Below, in pieces: positions 14,821-23,955 of a DNA stretch of 33,780 nt. Under the pieces are notes generated by a model that was given only the letters and a program-made list of their open reading frames with translations, did not search any database and was not told the DNA's origin. This stretch comes from Woeseiaceae bacterium (GTDB taxonomy: Bacteria > Pseudomonadota > Gammaproteobacteria > Steroidobacterales > Woeseiaceae). Location: assembly GCA_021773155.1 (NCBI GenBank), contig JAJFKQ010000111.1, positions 1 to 33,780 of the forward strand, in the 5' to 3' direction. Position numbers and translations under genes: made by a program. Within the stretch, counting starts at the first letter, position 1, and each line of letters starts with the position of its first letter.

Positions 14821-16846
14821 TAATTCTCATGAACATTCGGGGGAAGTTGTTGCTGGCCTCAGCCAACGCATCCTGCTTGTCAGCCTGATTGCCATTACAT
14901 TACTCGGGTTTTATCTGCGCTATCGATGCCTTGGATGCCTGGGGTTTCGCTGGGATGAAGACCTAACCGCGCTTGCTGTCAAAGCGTTGCTGGAAAAAGG
15001 CACTCCAGAGCTGCCGAGTGGCATGATTTACCTCCGTTTTTACCCGTACCAGTGGATCGTCGCCGCACACGTCAAATTATTTGGTTTTAGTGAGTTCAGC
15101 ATGCGACTGCCTGCCGTAATTATCGGCACAATTCTTATCCCAAGCGCATACTGGGTCACCGGAAAACTCTTCGATAAGCGGATCGGCCTGATTGTTGCGG
15201 CCTGCATCGCATTATCGTTCTGGCAAGTGGAAATATCTCGAACGGCGCGAATGTACGCGCCGTTTTTCCTCGTATACCTGTTTGCCGCTTATGCGATTTT
15301 TCGCGCGTACTATCACAATCCCGATCGGGTATTTAGCCCGTGGGTATTGCCTTTGGCATTGCTGGCACTAAGTATCCACCAACTTGCCTATTCCCTGGCA
15401 ATAATATTGTTGCTGGCTATTCCTTTGCGTAAATCGCTGACCCGCACAGTGTCGCTTCTTTTGCAGGCCGGTGGAATTGGCGTTGCTTTCATAGCTGTTA
15501 AGTCGCTTCATCAACGATTTTTTGATATTCCACTTCGTAACGCCGAACCCGTGGACGTCTCGCAAGCCATTGGCAATGACTCCGGACCAATCGCCGCGCT
15601 GTTGAAGCAAGTCACTCTCCCGGATTTCGAATTTCTGTCCCAGGTTTACAACGCGTTTCCAGCGGCATTTCTGGTCTGTCTGACCGTGGTACTGCTAGCG
15701 ACACTTGCCATAATGCGAATTGTGTGGCGATACGGTATTACCTATCGAGCTTTAGTCATAATCGCCATTGGCCTGTCGGTCACTCATCAGTTCAATCTGG
15801 TTGGAGTAACACTGGCCCTGATGCTGATTTCACTCAAGGGGGGAATAAAGGAAATCAGGAACCCGGCATGGTATTGGCCGGCAATTTGTTGTCTTTTGGT
15901 GTTTATCCTGTGGCTCGCTACGGTTGCGATTATTAGCGTGTCATTCCAGGACGAAATCGCTATGGCGGCTCAGGGTATTCGTAAATTGCTTCGGGTACTC
16001 GTTGATTACCCAAACTTCAGGCTATTTTGGTCATACATTCTGGAAAGACCGATAATGGCCCTGCCTCTCGCCCTCGGCACACTATGGGGAATAGACAAGA
16101 TATCAAAAGACCGGCCGGACGCGACCGCACTATTTGTGGTCGGCAGTTTTTGGGGAGTCGTGTTCGTCAATGGTTTATTAGAGACCAAATTCGAGTTTTT
16201 CCGCTACAATCTTCACGTTGATCCCTTTTTTCTGATGTTGGTCGTTGCAGGTTTATTCGCAATACCTGACCTGTTGACTCAACTGGGCATTTCACTTCCC
16301 AGGGTCCTCAGGAAACACTCCCGCGGACGGGTCTGGACACTCGTCGTCGCGGCAATCGCAATTGCCGGCGTGAATCCTGTCGCTGCCTTCCTGACATCCA
16401 AGCGTGATTACACGGAGACATCGTTTCCTTACCCATCCCTGGGACTTGACAGCTACGACGACTTCAAGACTCCGGCAGCGTATGTCAGTGATCGTCTGCA
16501 AGACGACGATATTATTTTGGTTCTGGATCCCCGTGAGTACTGGAACTACATCGGCAGAGTCGATTATTGGATCCGAACCAGCAACTTCGAATCGCAGACG
16601 TACCAGCAACGAGGCCGTGCTCTGGACCGTTACCTGGGGATTCCGCTCGTACACAGCTACGCCGAGCTACAAGACATAGTCGCTGAGCGTAGCGGCAATA
16701 ATGTCTGGATATTGTTCTCAAAGAGACGGTTGAATCTGACCCCCTCGGTCTCAGCTGATATCAAGACGTATCTCAATAGTCTGGATGATCAGATCGTTTA
16801 CGTCGGGCGTGACCAGCAGACAGTTGTCATCAGGCTAACTGACTAG
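14813..16846 (+). CDS. GT39/ArnT-like polytopic membrane glycosyltransferase
   Basis: A 677-residue integral membrane transferase. The first large periplasmic loop holds the acidic pair typical of GT39/ArnT/PMT enzymes (GFRWDEDLTALA, near residues 45-56). About eleven hydrophobic helices follow, then a soluble C-terminal region of about 130 residues. It would move a sugar from a polyprenyl-phosphate donor to a lipid or polysaccharide acceptor on the periplasmic side. The ATG at 14813 overlaps the preceding stop. A longer frame from 14747 would begin inside that gene and is less likely. The two downstream GT2 genes, of the ArnC/DPM1 type, could supply its donor. Confidence 0.85.
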   Translation: MTNNSHEHSGEVVAGLSQRILLVSLIAITLLGFYLRYRCLGCLGFRWDEDLTALAVKALLEKGTPELPSGMIYLRFYPYQWIVAAHVKLFGFSEFSMRLPAVIIGTILIPSAYWVTGKLFDKRIGLIVAACIALSFWQVEISRTARMYAPFFLVYLFAAYAIFRAYYHNPDRVFSPWVLPLALLALSIHQLAYSLAIILLLAIPLRKSLTRTVSLLLQAGGIGVAFIAVKSLHQRFFDIPLRNAEPVDVSQAIGNDSGPIAALLKQVTLPDFEFLSQVYNAFPAAFLVCLTVVLLATLAIMRIVWRYGITYRALVIIAIGLSVTHQFNLVGVTLALMLISLKGGIKEIRNPAWYWPAICCLLVFILWLATVAIISVSFQDEIAMAAQGIRKLLRVLVDYPNFRLFWSYILERPIMALPLALGTLWGIDKISKDRPDATALFVVGSFWGVVFVNGLLETKFEFFRYNLHVDPFFLMLVVAGLFAIPDLLTQLGISLPRVLRKHSRGRVWTLVVAAIAIAGVNPVAAFLTSKRDYTETSFPYPSLGLDSYDDFKTPAAYVSDRLQDDDIILVLDPREYWNYIGRVDYWIRTSNFESQTYQQRGRALDRYLGIPLVHSYAELQDIVAERSGNNVWILFSKRRLNLTPSVSADIKTYLNSLDDQIVYVGRDQQTVVIRLTD

Positions 16847-17017
16847 TCCCTGGGGACCGCGGGAACGGAACTGTGTCGCAGTTAAAACTGTGAACTTCTA
16901 CTGGACGCATTGTCAGCCACCGAGTAACGTTCCGACTTGAGAAACTCGCAGTCAGCGAAACACAGACCGTTGATCTGCCAGATAAACTTTGCGTACAACA
17001 CTCATTTGATAGAAATT

Positions 17018-18004
17018 ATGCCTAGTCGTTATGATCTTTCCGTTGTGGTGCCCTTCCTGAATGAGGAAGAGAGCATTCGACATATGTATGACGCAGTAAT
17101 TTCTGCTGTCGAACCACTGGAACGCCGTTTTGAAGTGATTTTTGTCGACGACGGCAGCACCGATCGTACGTTGGCGATCGCACGGGAACTAGCGACAAGT
17201 GATGACCGACTACGCGTTATCAGCTTTCGACGAAACTACGGGCAAACTCCGGCAATGGCGGCTGGCATTGATCACGCTCGCGGGCGAGTGATCGTTACAA
17301 TGGATGGAGATCTCCAGAATGACCCCCGGGACATCGGTGAACTCCTCAAGAAGATTGAAGAAGGTTATGATCTGGTCGTCGGTTGGCGGCACGACCGCCA
17401 GGACAAACTATTCAGCCGAAAGATACCTTCGGTTATCGCGAACTGGCTGATCGGCAAAGTGACCGCTGTGCCGATCAAGGATAACGGCTGTTCGTTGAAG
17501 GCCTACAGAGCGGAAGTAATTCAAAACGTTCCGCTCTACGCCGAAATGCATCGCTTCATACCGGCAATGGCCGCGATCGCTGGGCCGAAAATTGCAGAAA
17601 TCAAAGTCCGTCATCACGCGCGTAATTTTGGCAGCTCAAAGTACGGGCTGTCGAGAGTATACAAAGTGCTTCTGGACCTGCTTACGATCAAGACTTTAGC
17701 GGGTTTCTTCTCTAGACCAACGATATGGTTTTCCTTATTGGGTGCGCCATTCGCAGTACTTGGCGTCACGCTAGGCGTTGCAACTGTACTAAGTTTCTTC
17801 GCATCCGGAACATTTCCCATGCCGCTGGCGGGTACTGGTTTGCTCTTTATTGCGCTTTCAGTTTTTCTATTTTTTAACGGCATCCTCGGCGAACTCGTAT
17901 ACAAAACCGGCGATACAAAGACCGGAGATTTTGCCCGTATGGCGGTTTCCGACCGTACCAACATTGAAGGATCCGCCCGGGCCAAGGAATCTATTACCCA
18001 ATGA
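17018..18004 (+). CDS. ArnC/DPM1-like polyprenyl-phosphate glycosyltransferase (GT2), active type
   Basis: A 328-residue GT2 enzyme. The GT-A domain has VVVPFLNEEESI at the start, VDDGSTD at residues 43-49 and the metal-binding MDGDLQNDP with DGD at 96-98. Two C-terminal membrane helices follow, as in ArnC and DPM1. It would make an undecaprenyl-phosphate sugar for a periplasmic GT39 enzyme such as the upstream one. I prefer the ATG at 17018 because the conserved domain begins within a few residues. A TTG at 16937 would add 27 atypical residues. The stop overlaps the next ATG (ATGA). Confidence 0.9.
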   Translation: MPSRYDLSVVVPFLNEEESIRHMYDAVISAVEPLERRFEVIFVDDGSTDRTLAIARELATSDDRLRVISFRRNYGQTPAMAAGIDHARGRVIVTMDGDLQNDPRDIGELLKKIEEGYDLVVGWRHDRQDKLFSRKIPSVIANWLIGKVTAVPIKDNGCSLKAYRAEVIQNVPLYAEMHRFIPAMAAIAGPKIAEIKVRHHARNFGSSKYGLSRVYKVLLDLLTIKTLAGFFSRPTIWFSLLGAPFAVLGVTLGVATVLSFFASGTFPMPLAGTGLLFIALSVFLFFNGILGELVYKTGDTKTGDFARMAVSDRTNIEGSARAKESITQ

Positions 18005-18984
18005 AAGACGATCACTCAACGCCCCAACTCTCCGCCCTTGTTGTTGTCGGAGATCGAAAAGACGATCTCAGATTATTGGCGCGAGATTACTGGAACGCCA
18101 TAAACGCAACGGAAAAGACGTTCGAACTTATATTTATCCTGGACGGTCCTCAGGACGCTGCGGTATCAGAATTGGAAGAGGTACGATCTGCCAACAATTT
18201 GCCACTCAAAATTGTCCAGTTGTCTCGATCTTTCGGCGACGCTACTGCACTGATGTGCGGAATCGATCAGGCGCTTGCAGAGACGATCGTGACGCTGCCG
18301 GCGTATTATCAGGTTGATCCGCAGGAACTTCCGGCATTAATTCGACAATCAACAGAACACGATGTGCTGATCGTTCGCCGTGAACCACGACGAGGCGGAA
18401 AATTTGAACGCTTCAGAAGAGTTATCTTTCACAGAATTCTTGAATCAATAACCGGCTATCGATTCAACGACCTTGGGTGCTATGTTCGAATTTTGAACAA
18501 AAAAGTCCTGATGGAGTTGCGCCTGTATGGTGATCAACATCGATTTCTACCTATTCTTGCGAGAAATGCAGGCTTTACGACTATCGAGGTCGATGCAAAA
18601 CAATCCGACCGCGATGACTTTCGGTCCCGCTACCGCATGCGTGAATATCTGCATCGTCTGCTGGATATATTCACAATCCTTTTCCTGGTCCGTTTCACCA
18701 AAAAACCACTCCGATTTTTCGGCATGGTCGGCAGCTTGATTGGTATCGCCGGGGGGTTGATTCTCGGCGTTATTGTGTTTGAGCGACTATTTCTTGGTCA
18801 ACCACTGGCGGATCGGCCTGCATTGTTGTTGAGCTCTTTGCTGGTTGTTCTCGGTCTCCAGTTGTTCAGCCTGGGGCTGCTCGGGGAACTGATTATTTTC
18901 ACCCATGCCCGATCTCTCAAAGAGTACAAGATCGCGGAAATAATCGGTGCTGATGAATCGACTGAACGGAATGAATCTTTGTGA
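18001..18984 (+). CDS. Divergent GT2 paralogue lacking the DxD motif
   Basis: A 327-residue protein clearly homologous along its whole length to the preceding GT2. Aligned segments include RSFGDATALMCGIDQ against RNYGQTPAMAAGIDH, and both end in two membrane helices. The metal-binding MDGDLQNDP of its neighbour is LPAYYQVDP here (residues 99-107), and VDDGSTD is reduced to LDGPQDA. The core catalytic aspartates are therefore missing. The frame is intact and translationally coupled to the active paralogue by ATGA, so it is not an obvious pseudogene. It may be a non-catalytic partner subunit, a flippase-like helper, or a transferase using other residues. Confidence 0.82.
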   Translation: MKDDHSTPQLSALVVVGDRKDDLRLLARDYWNAINATEKTFELIFILDGPQDAAVSELEEVRSANNLPLKIVQLSRSFGDATALMCGIDQALAETIVTLPAYYQVDPQELPALIRQSTEHDVLIVRREPRRGGKFERFRRVIFHRILESITGYRFNDLGCYVRILNKKVLMELRLYGDQHRFLPILARNAGFTTIEVDAKQSDRDDFRSRYRMREYLHRLLDIFTILFLVRFTKKPLRFFGMVGSLIGIAGGLILGVIVFERLFLGQPLADRPALLLSSLLVVLGLQLFSLGLLGELIIFTHARSLKEYKIAEIIGADESTERNESL

Positions 18985-19060
18985 CGTATTATTTTTCGTC
19001 CGCGCAATTATCCGGACGTAGTGCTACGTATCTAATTGACGTTATTGAAGGGGGGACAAT

Positions 19061-19852
19061 GTGAACGAACCACATGGAGCATCCAGCATCGGCGAATCAC
19101 CTATCGAATTCGCGCCTCAGGCTAATATCGACTCGGAGACGCTTGCCGCGCGAATAGAGCCATTTGACTCGTACTGGCAGGCTCCTGAGGACGTTGAAGC
19201 CGGGTTTCGTAGTTTTACAGCCTATTATCGCCATAACTACTTACAGCACCTACCGGCGGATAAGGACGCATCAATTCTCGTGATAAGTTGCGGCCCCGGA
19301 TACCTGGTTAACCTGCTTCAGTCGGAAGGCTACAGTGGGGTCGAAGGGATTGATTCTGACGAAGGCAAAATCAAGATTGCGCTCAAACGCGGACTGAACT
19401 GTCAAGTTGCGCGAGCATTCGAGTTTCTGCAGGCCAAACCGGAAAATGAGTACGATGTCATTATCCCCGAACAGGAATTAAGCCATCTTACACATGCGGA
19501 GACCATCGAGTTTCTCAAGTTGTGCAGGTCACGTCTGAAAGACGGCGGAATACTGGTCACATATACCCTGAACGGTGCCAACCCGCTCGTGGGTGCCGAA
19601 AATCTGGCACACAACATTGACCACTTCTATACAGTCACTGAGTACAGTTTCAACCAACTGCTTGAAATCAGCGGTTTCCAGAAAATTGAAATTTACCCTT
19701 TGAAGCTTTATGTATTCTGGAAAAACCCGCTAAATTACGTCGGGCTCGTATCAACCTTCATTATTGAGTTGTTTTTCCGTGCCATTTTCGCACTGTACGG
19801 GAAGAAAGTACGCGTACTCACGAAGAAACTTTTGGCAACGTGTGTTCGGTAA
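19061..19852 (+). CDS. Class I SAM-dependent methyltransferase
   Basis: A 263-residue Rossmann-fold methyltransferase. Motif I is ILVISCGPGYLVNLL, and the acidic end of strand 2 is VEGIDSDEGKI. A YDVIIPEQELSHL motif II follows, then LKDGGILVTYTLNGANP. The C-terminus carries a hydrophobic helix near residues 225-245 (VGLVSTFIIELFFRAIFALYG), possibly a membrane anchor. It probably methylates a sugar or lipid-linked glycan. The GTG start has a strong AAGGGGGG ribosome site about 6 bases upstream. It is the last gene of the + strand block. Confidence 0.88.
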   Translation: MNEPHGASSIGESPIEFAPQANIDSETLAARIEPFDSYWQAPEDVEAGFRSFTAYYRHNYLQHLPADKDASILVISCGPGYLVNLLQSEGYSGVEGIDSDEGKIKIALKRGLNCQVARAFEFLQAKPENEYDVIIPEQELSHLTHAETIEFLKLCRSRLKDGGILVTYTLNGANPLVGAENLAHNIDHFYTVTEYSFNQLLEISGFQKIEIYPLKLYVFWKNPLNYVGLVSTFIIELFFRAIFALYGKKVRVLTKKLLATCVR

Positions 19853-19874
19853 CGCTGGTGACCTTTTGATTCGA

Positions 19875-19890
19875 CGGTGAGACGTCACCG
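19875..19890. terminator. Weak hairpin between convergent genes
   Basis: CGGTGA and TCACCG pair around a GACG loop between the methyltransferase and the convergent SDR gene, overlapping the SDR stop codon. The stem is short (6 bp) and there is no T tract. It could act as a bidirectional pause or terminator, but the evidence is weak. Confidence 0.25.
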
Positions 19891-20844
19891 AATATAGTAG
19901 TCCATCGTACGCCTGAGACCATCCGATAGTGCAATTTCCTCAGTAAATCCGGTGAGTTTTTTCAGTTTGGTAGTATCGGGAGATCGTCGCGCGACGCTGC
20001 CCTTTGGCGAATCGTGAAGCTCGATCTCAGCATCAATACCGGCCAGTTCCAACAGCATCTTGCCGATATCGACGATCTGTACCTCGTTCTCGCTGCCAAG
20101 GTTTACTGTCTGGTTCGCCGCACCAGCGCAGTCAGCGAGCATTAATGTTGCTCTGACAGCGTCATCAATATAGATAAAGGAGCGCGTGTCACTGTGCCCA
20201 TACAGGCTGTATACACCGTTTTTCATCCTTTCGAGAAAATCCGGAACCACATGTTTGTCACCCATGCGCGGACCGTAAACATTGTGGTAACGAATGATAG
20301 TGTGGTCCTTCTCATACTGATGACAGGCTGCAGTCACCAGCACCTCGCCGTGAAGCTTGGAACCACCGTATGACCAACGGAGATTGGATGGATCAGTAAT
20401 ACACAGTGGCACGTCCTCTGCTGTCGGTACGGGCCAGTCGAATGTGGACACAGTTCCGGCATAGGCCTCGGAGGAACCCGCATAGACGAATCTCTTTAGT
20501 CCGCTGCTTGAACCGTACCGATCCAAAAGATGGAAAGTCGGCAGCGTCGAGCAACGAACGACGTCATAGGGCCGTTCGTAAAAATTTTGCGTGCCATTCA
20601 ATGCGGCCATATGAAGTATCAAATCGATTGATTCCGGCAGCTCGCGAACAGCGTTTCTGTCTGTCAGATCGAGATCAAATGCAACCACGGAGTCCCGAGA
20701 GCAAAGCTCTTTGTAGGCTGCGTCGCACTCCCCACGTATGAAGTTATCTACGACAAAAACGTTGGTATCCGCACGTCTGGAAAGTGCATCGGCGAGAGCG
20801 AAGCCGATAAATCCAGCGGCCCCCGTAATAAGTACATTAGTCAT
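19885..20844 (-). CDS. NAD-dependent sugar epimerase/dehydratase (extended SDR)
   Basis: A 319-residue extended SDR acting on nucleotide sugars. The cofactor motif is GAAGFIG near residue 8, and the catalytic Y-x3-K is in SYGGSKLHGE. HNVYGPRMGDKHVVPDF is the substrate-side region typical of UDP-glucose epimerases and UDP-glucuronate-processing enzymes. I chose the ATG at 20844, seven bases after the dehydrogenase stop, because the Rossmann domain begins immediately. The longer frame to 20925 would run into that gene. Coupling to a UDP-sugar dehydrogenase suggests it acts on a UDP-uronic acid as a 4-epimerase or decarboxylase, but the exact reaction cannot be read. Confidence 0.88.
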   Translation of the reverse strand: MTNVLITGAAGFIGFALADALSRRADTNVFVVDNFIRGECDAAYKELCSRDSVVAFDLDLTDRNAVRELPESIDLILHMAALNGTQNFYERPYDVVRCSTLPTFHLLDRYGSSSGLKRFVYAGSSEAYAGTVSTFDWPVPTAEDVPLCITDPSNLRWSYGGSKLHGEVLVTAACHQYEKDHTIIRYHNVYGPRMGDKHVVPDFLERMKNGVYSLYGHSDTRSFIYIDDAVRATLMLADCAGAANQTVNLGSENEVQIVDIGKMLLELAGIDAEIELHDSPKGSVARRSPDTTKLKKLTGFTEEIALSDGLRRTMDYYIR

Positions 20845-20851
20845 TGGCAAA

Positions 20852-22093
20852 TCACCCAAGCAAGACAGATCCTGTTCCAAGAGAATCCCAGATGTCGACA
20901 ATTCGACAGCCGTTATTCTCCACACGCCCCATGAGCATATCTCTTTGTTCGGAGTAGAGACTGTGATTCGTTGCGATCACGATGAGATCAGCGTCGGATA
21001 CAGCATCCGATAAGTCGTGCGTGAATGTAAGATCCTGCATTTCAGGAACGTCATCTTGTTGCACCAAGTGGTCTTGAAGCACCAGTTTCTTAGGACACTC
21101 CCGGTGGAGATAACGCAGGACTTTATCGCTCAGTGTATCGCGTACATCATCGGCGTCGCGCTTAAAGGAGAACCCTAGCACCGTGACATTAAGTGCAGAT
21201 AGGTCACCCCATCGCCCCTTAGCTGCTTCGACGAGAAATTTCGGCATGGATTCATTAATTCGCCAAGCGCTAACCAAGATATCTGCGCTCCAATAGGCTT
21301 CAGACAACATGCCAAAGTCCTTGCGTAGGCAGGTGCCGGCGGTAAAACCAGGTTTCGAAGTGATCGGCCGCGGATAATTATGGTTTGTAAGCCTGAGAAT
21401 CTCATACGGCTCCGCCTTGTAGTCAATCGCAATCATTGCAAGAACGTTCGCGATCGCGAAGTACGCGTAGCGAGACACATTGTTGAAAAGTTTGACCAAT
21501 TCGGCCGTGATGTAATCACAGTGCATTATTTCCACGCCGAGCATCTGAAAGAGTGCCTCGGCCAGGTCCCTGGACTTGGTGTCTTCGGTGCCGACGATCT
21601 GTGGTAACGCCAGTAGCTCTTCTTTAGCTTTCCCCTCAAGAATCCGCTCAGGACAGCACGCCAGGAAGATTTCCTTTCCGACCTCGAATCCGGAAGCCGC
21701 TTCCAACTGCTTCTTGACATATTCAGTAGTGTGAGGGGCCGTTGTTGATCGCATCACGACCGTCTGTCCTTTCCGAATCTTGGACCCGAGGTCTTTGATG
21801 ACACGCGTTACGGCTGTCAGGTCAGTTTCAATGTGATGCAATAACGGAGTTCCGACGGTTATGACGAAATAGTCAATATCTTCGACATCGTCGATGAACT
21901 CTCTGATCTGCAATTTGCCGCTTTGCAATACTTCCTCGAACCCGGGCTCAAGGAACGGCATGGTTTTGTCGATATTGACCGCCTGCCGTATTTCGCTATT
22001 AATATCGATTCCGATAACATCTGCACCGGATTCTGCGAACGCCAATGCCAGCGGTAAACCAACACGCCCAGTGCCAATAACAGCTATTTTCAT
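20852..22093 (-). CDS. UDP-glucose/UDP-ManNAc/GDP-mannose-family dehydrogenase
   Basis: A 413-residue NAD-dependent dehydrogenase that oxidises a nucleotide sugar at C6 to a uronic acid. The N-terminal Rossmann motif is GTGRVGLPLALA. The family markers STTAPHTTEY, CPERILEGKA and KLFNNVSRY follow, and the catalytic Cys is in GTCLRKDF. A C-terminal domain (LGFSFKRDADDVRDT) completes the usual architecture. CPERILEGKA leans toward the WecC-like UDP-N-acetylmannosamine branch, but UDP-glucose cannot be excluded. The ATG at 22093 has GAGAGGA about 6 bases upstream, which decides it over the longer frame from 22165. Confidence 0.9.
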   Translation of the reverse strand: MKIAVIGTGRVGLPLALAFAESGADVIGIDINSEIRQAVNIDKTMPFLEPGFEEVLQSGKLQIREFIDDVEDIDYFVITVGTPLLHHIETDLTAVTRVIKDLGSKIRKGQTVVMRSTTAPHTTEYVKKQLEAASGFEVGKEIFLACCPERILEGKAKEELLALPQIVGTEDTKSRDLAEALFQMLGVEIMHCDYITAELVKLFNNVSRYAYFAIANVLAMIAIDYKAEPYEILRLTNHNYPRPITSKPGFTAGTCLRKDFGMLSEAYWSADILVSAWRINESMPKFLVEAAKGRWGDLSALNVTVLGFSFKRDADDVRDTLSDKVLRYLHRECPKKLVLQDHLVQQDDVPEMQDLTFTHDLSDAVSDADLIVIATNHSLYSEQRDMLMGRVENNGCRIVDIWDSLGTGSVLLG

Positions 22094-22236
22094 GCCAGTC
22101 CTCTCGTAAGTTTCTGGTTTTTGGAACTCGTCAAAAGAAAAATCAATATTTGCGAACCGCGGCAAGAATATCGACAGTGGACATCATATACAATGACGTG
22201 CTTCACGTATGGGCCACCTAGTCGTATGGAAAGTCG

Positions 22237-23955
22237 ATGAAAGACAGACGCAAGGAACTTGCAGACCGCAAGTTCGATATTCTGGTTATCGGTGCAGGGA
22301 TATTTGGTGCCTGTATTGCCTGGAGTGCCGCTCTGCGAGGCTACTCAGTGGCTGTGATCGACAAGGGTGACTTCGCCAATGCCACGTCATCGAATCACTA
22401 TAAGTTCATCCATGGCGGGATCCGCTACCTCCAGCATCTGGACCTCATCAGGCTTCGAGAATCTAGCAGGGAGAAGTCTGCGCTGATCAGAATAGCGCCA
22501 CATCTCGCCTATCCCATGCCCATTGTTTTCCCAACCTATGGATACGGACGTCGCGGCAAGGCGCTCATGCAAGCGGCTATGCTCATCTACGATATGCTGA
22601 CGGTCGATCGTAATCGCGGCATTGAGGATCCGAAGCGTCAGACACCTAGCGGATCGGTGATCGGCCGCGAGCAGGTCCTTGGGATGTTCCCCGGCACACC
22701 GAAAGACGGATTGACAGGCGCGGCCGTCTTTTTCGACGGACAGATGTACAATCCGGCGCGTTTGGTTCTGGCTTTTTTGCGGTCGGCGGTATCGAAGGGC
22801 GCGATCGTTTCAAATTACGTCAGCGCTGACAACCTTATCCGTGAGAATAACGAGATTGTGGGCTGTGCGGCTACAGATGGTCTATCCGGAAACCAGTTTC
22901 ATATTCGCGCACGAATGGTGGTCAATGCCGCCGGCCCCTGGGGGCATCAATTGTTACGCGAGGATCCGACATTAGCGCCTCAACCGGAACCGAGTTTTTC
23001 GCGTGACCTTGCCTTCGTAGTGAATAAGTCAGTGTTTGCAACACATGCGATCGGATGCCAGTCCGCGTCTGCTGATTCCGATTCCATCATTGACCGTGGT
23101 GGAAGACATCTGTTTCTCGTTCCCTGGCGGGGTATGACCTTGGTTGGAGTATGGCATCGATATTCGCTCGCCGATCCGGATGACATCTCGGTTTCGAGAG
23201 AGGAATTGCAAGAATACCTGGACGAGATGAACACCGCTTACGGTGGACTAAATCTGTGCATGGATGACATTACAATGGTCAATACCGGGCATATCCTGTT
23301 CGGTTCTGAAGCCGCCCAGGGATCCGAAACAGAGCACAGCTTTGCCAAGCGATCGCTCTTGATTGACCATGCGGAGGACGGTGTAGAGGGTATAGTCACA
23401 ATTATTGGTGCCCGCGCCACTGTCGCGCGTGGCGCTGCAGAAAAGACAATGGACCTCATCCAACGCAAATTTGGAGAGAAAATCAGGCGTTCGAAAACTG
23501 AGATTGAGCGAATTCACGGTGGGACATTTGATAATTTCGACGCTTTGGTCGACGAAATCCGAACGCAACTTCCTGCCGAAAGTAAACATGCCGCAGAGTC
23601 CATCGCTCACAACTACGGATCTGATTATGCTGCAGTGCTTGAGTGTGCGTCAGATTCAACACTTCGAAATACCGTAGGCAATTCAAATGTCATAGGCGCT
23701 GAGGTCATCCACGCAGTTCGTTATGAGATGGCAAAGACACTGGCCGACATTGTGCTGCGACGGACGGAACTGGGTAGCGGCGGTGATCCAGGTGATGAGG
23801 CTATTTATGACGCCGCAAAAATAGCCAGTAGCGAACTAGGCTGGGATGAGGAAGAAACCGACTCCCAGGTACGATTTGTGCAAAAAATTCTCCGACAAGG
23901 TGGCCCGTGGAATTTTGTAGATCAATTGCCACCGATGGAGACAAGTACGACATGA
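22237..23955 (+). CDS. GlpD-like FAD-dependent glycerol-3-phosphate dehydrogenase/oxidase
   Basis: A 572-residue FAD enzyme of the DAO/GlpD family. The FAD-binding motif is VIGAGIFGACIAW near residue 17, and the GlpD signature HGGIRYLQ follows. VVNAAGPWG lies in the middle, and a C-terminal DAO_C-like helical domain covers residues 440-555. GlpD oxidises sn-glycerol-3-phosphate to dihydroxyacetone phosphate at the inner membrane. Its place in a glycan locus, coupled by ATGA to an SDR and then a GT4, is unusual and may mean a different alcohol or sugar substrate. GGAAAG lies about 6 bases before the ATG. It diverges from the UDP-sugar dehydrogenase across about 140 bases. Confidence 0.85.
   Translation: MKDRRKELADRKFDILVIGAGIFGACIAWSAALRGYSVAVIDKGDFANATSSNHYKFIHGGIRYLQHLDLIRLRESSREKSALIRIAPHLAYPMPIVFPTYGYGRRGKALMQAAMLIYDMLTVDRNRGIEDPKRQTPSGSVIGREQVLGMFPGTPKDGLTGAAVFFDGQMYNPARLVLAFLRSAVSKGAIVSNYVSADNLIRENNEIVGCAATDGLSGNQFHIRARMVVNAAGPWGHQLLREDPTLAPQPEPSFSRDLAFVVNKSVFATHAIGCQSASADSDSIIDRGGRHLFLVPWRGMTLVGVWHRYSLADPDDISVSREELQEYLDEMNTAYGGLNLCMDDITMVNTGHILFGSEAAQGSETEHSFAKRSLLIDHAEDGVEGIVTIIGARATVARGAAEKTMDLIQRKFGEKIRRSKTEIERIHGGTFDNFDALVDEIRTQLPAESKHAAESIAHNYGSDYAAVLECASDSTLRNTVGNSNVIGAEVIHAVRYEMAKTLADIVLRRTELGSGGDPGDEAIYDAAKIASSELGWDEEETDSQVRFVQKILRQGGPWNFVDQLPPMETSTT

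Noticed and set aside
18001-18984. Pseudogene of a GT2 enzyme
   Set aside because: Motifs are degenerate, but the frame is full length, both membrane helices are kept, and it is translationally coupled to its neighbour.
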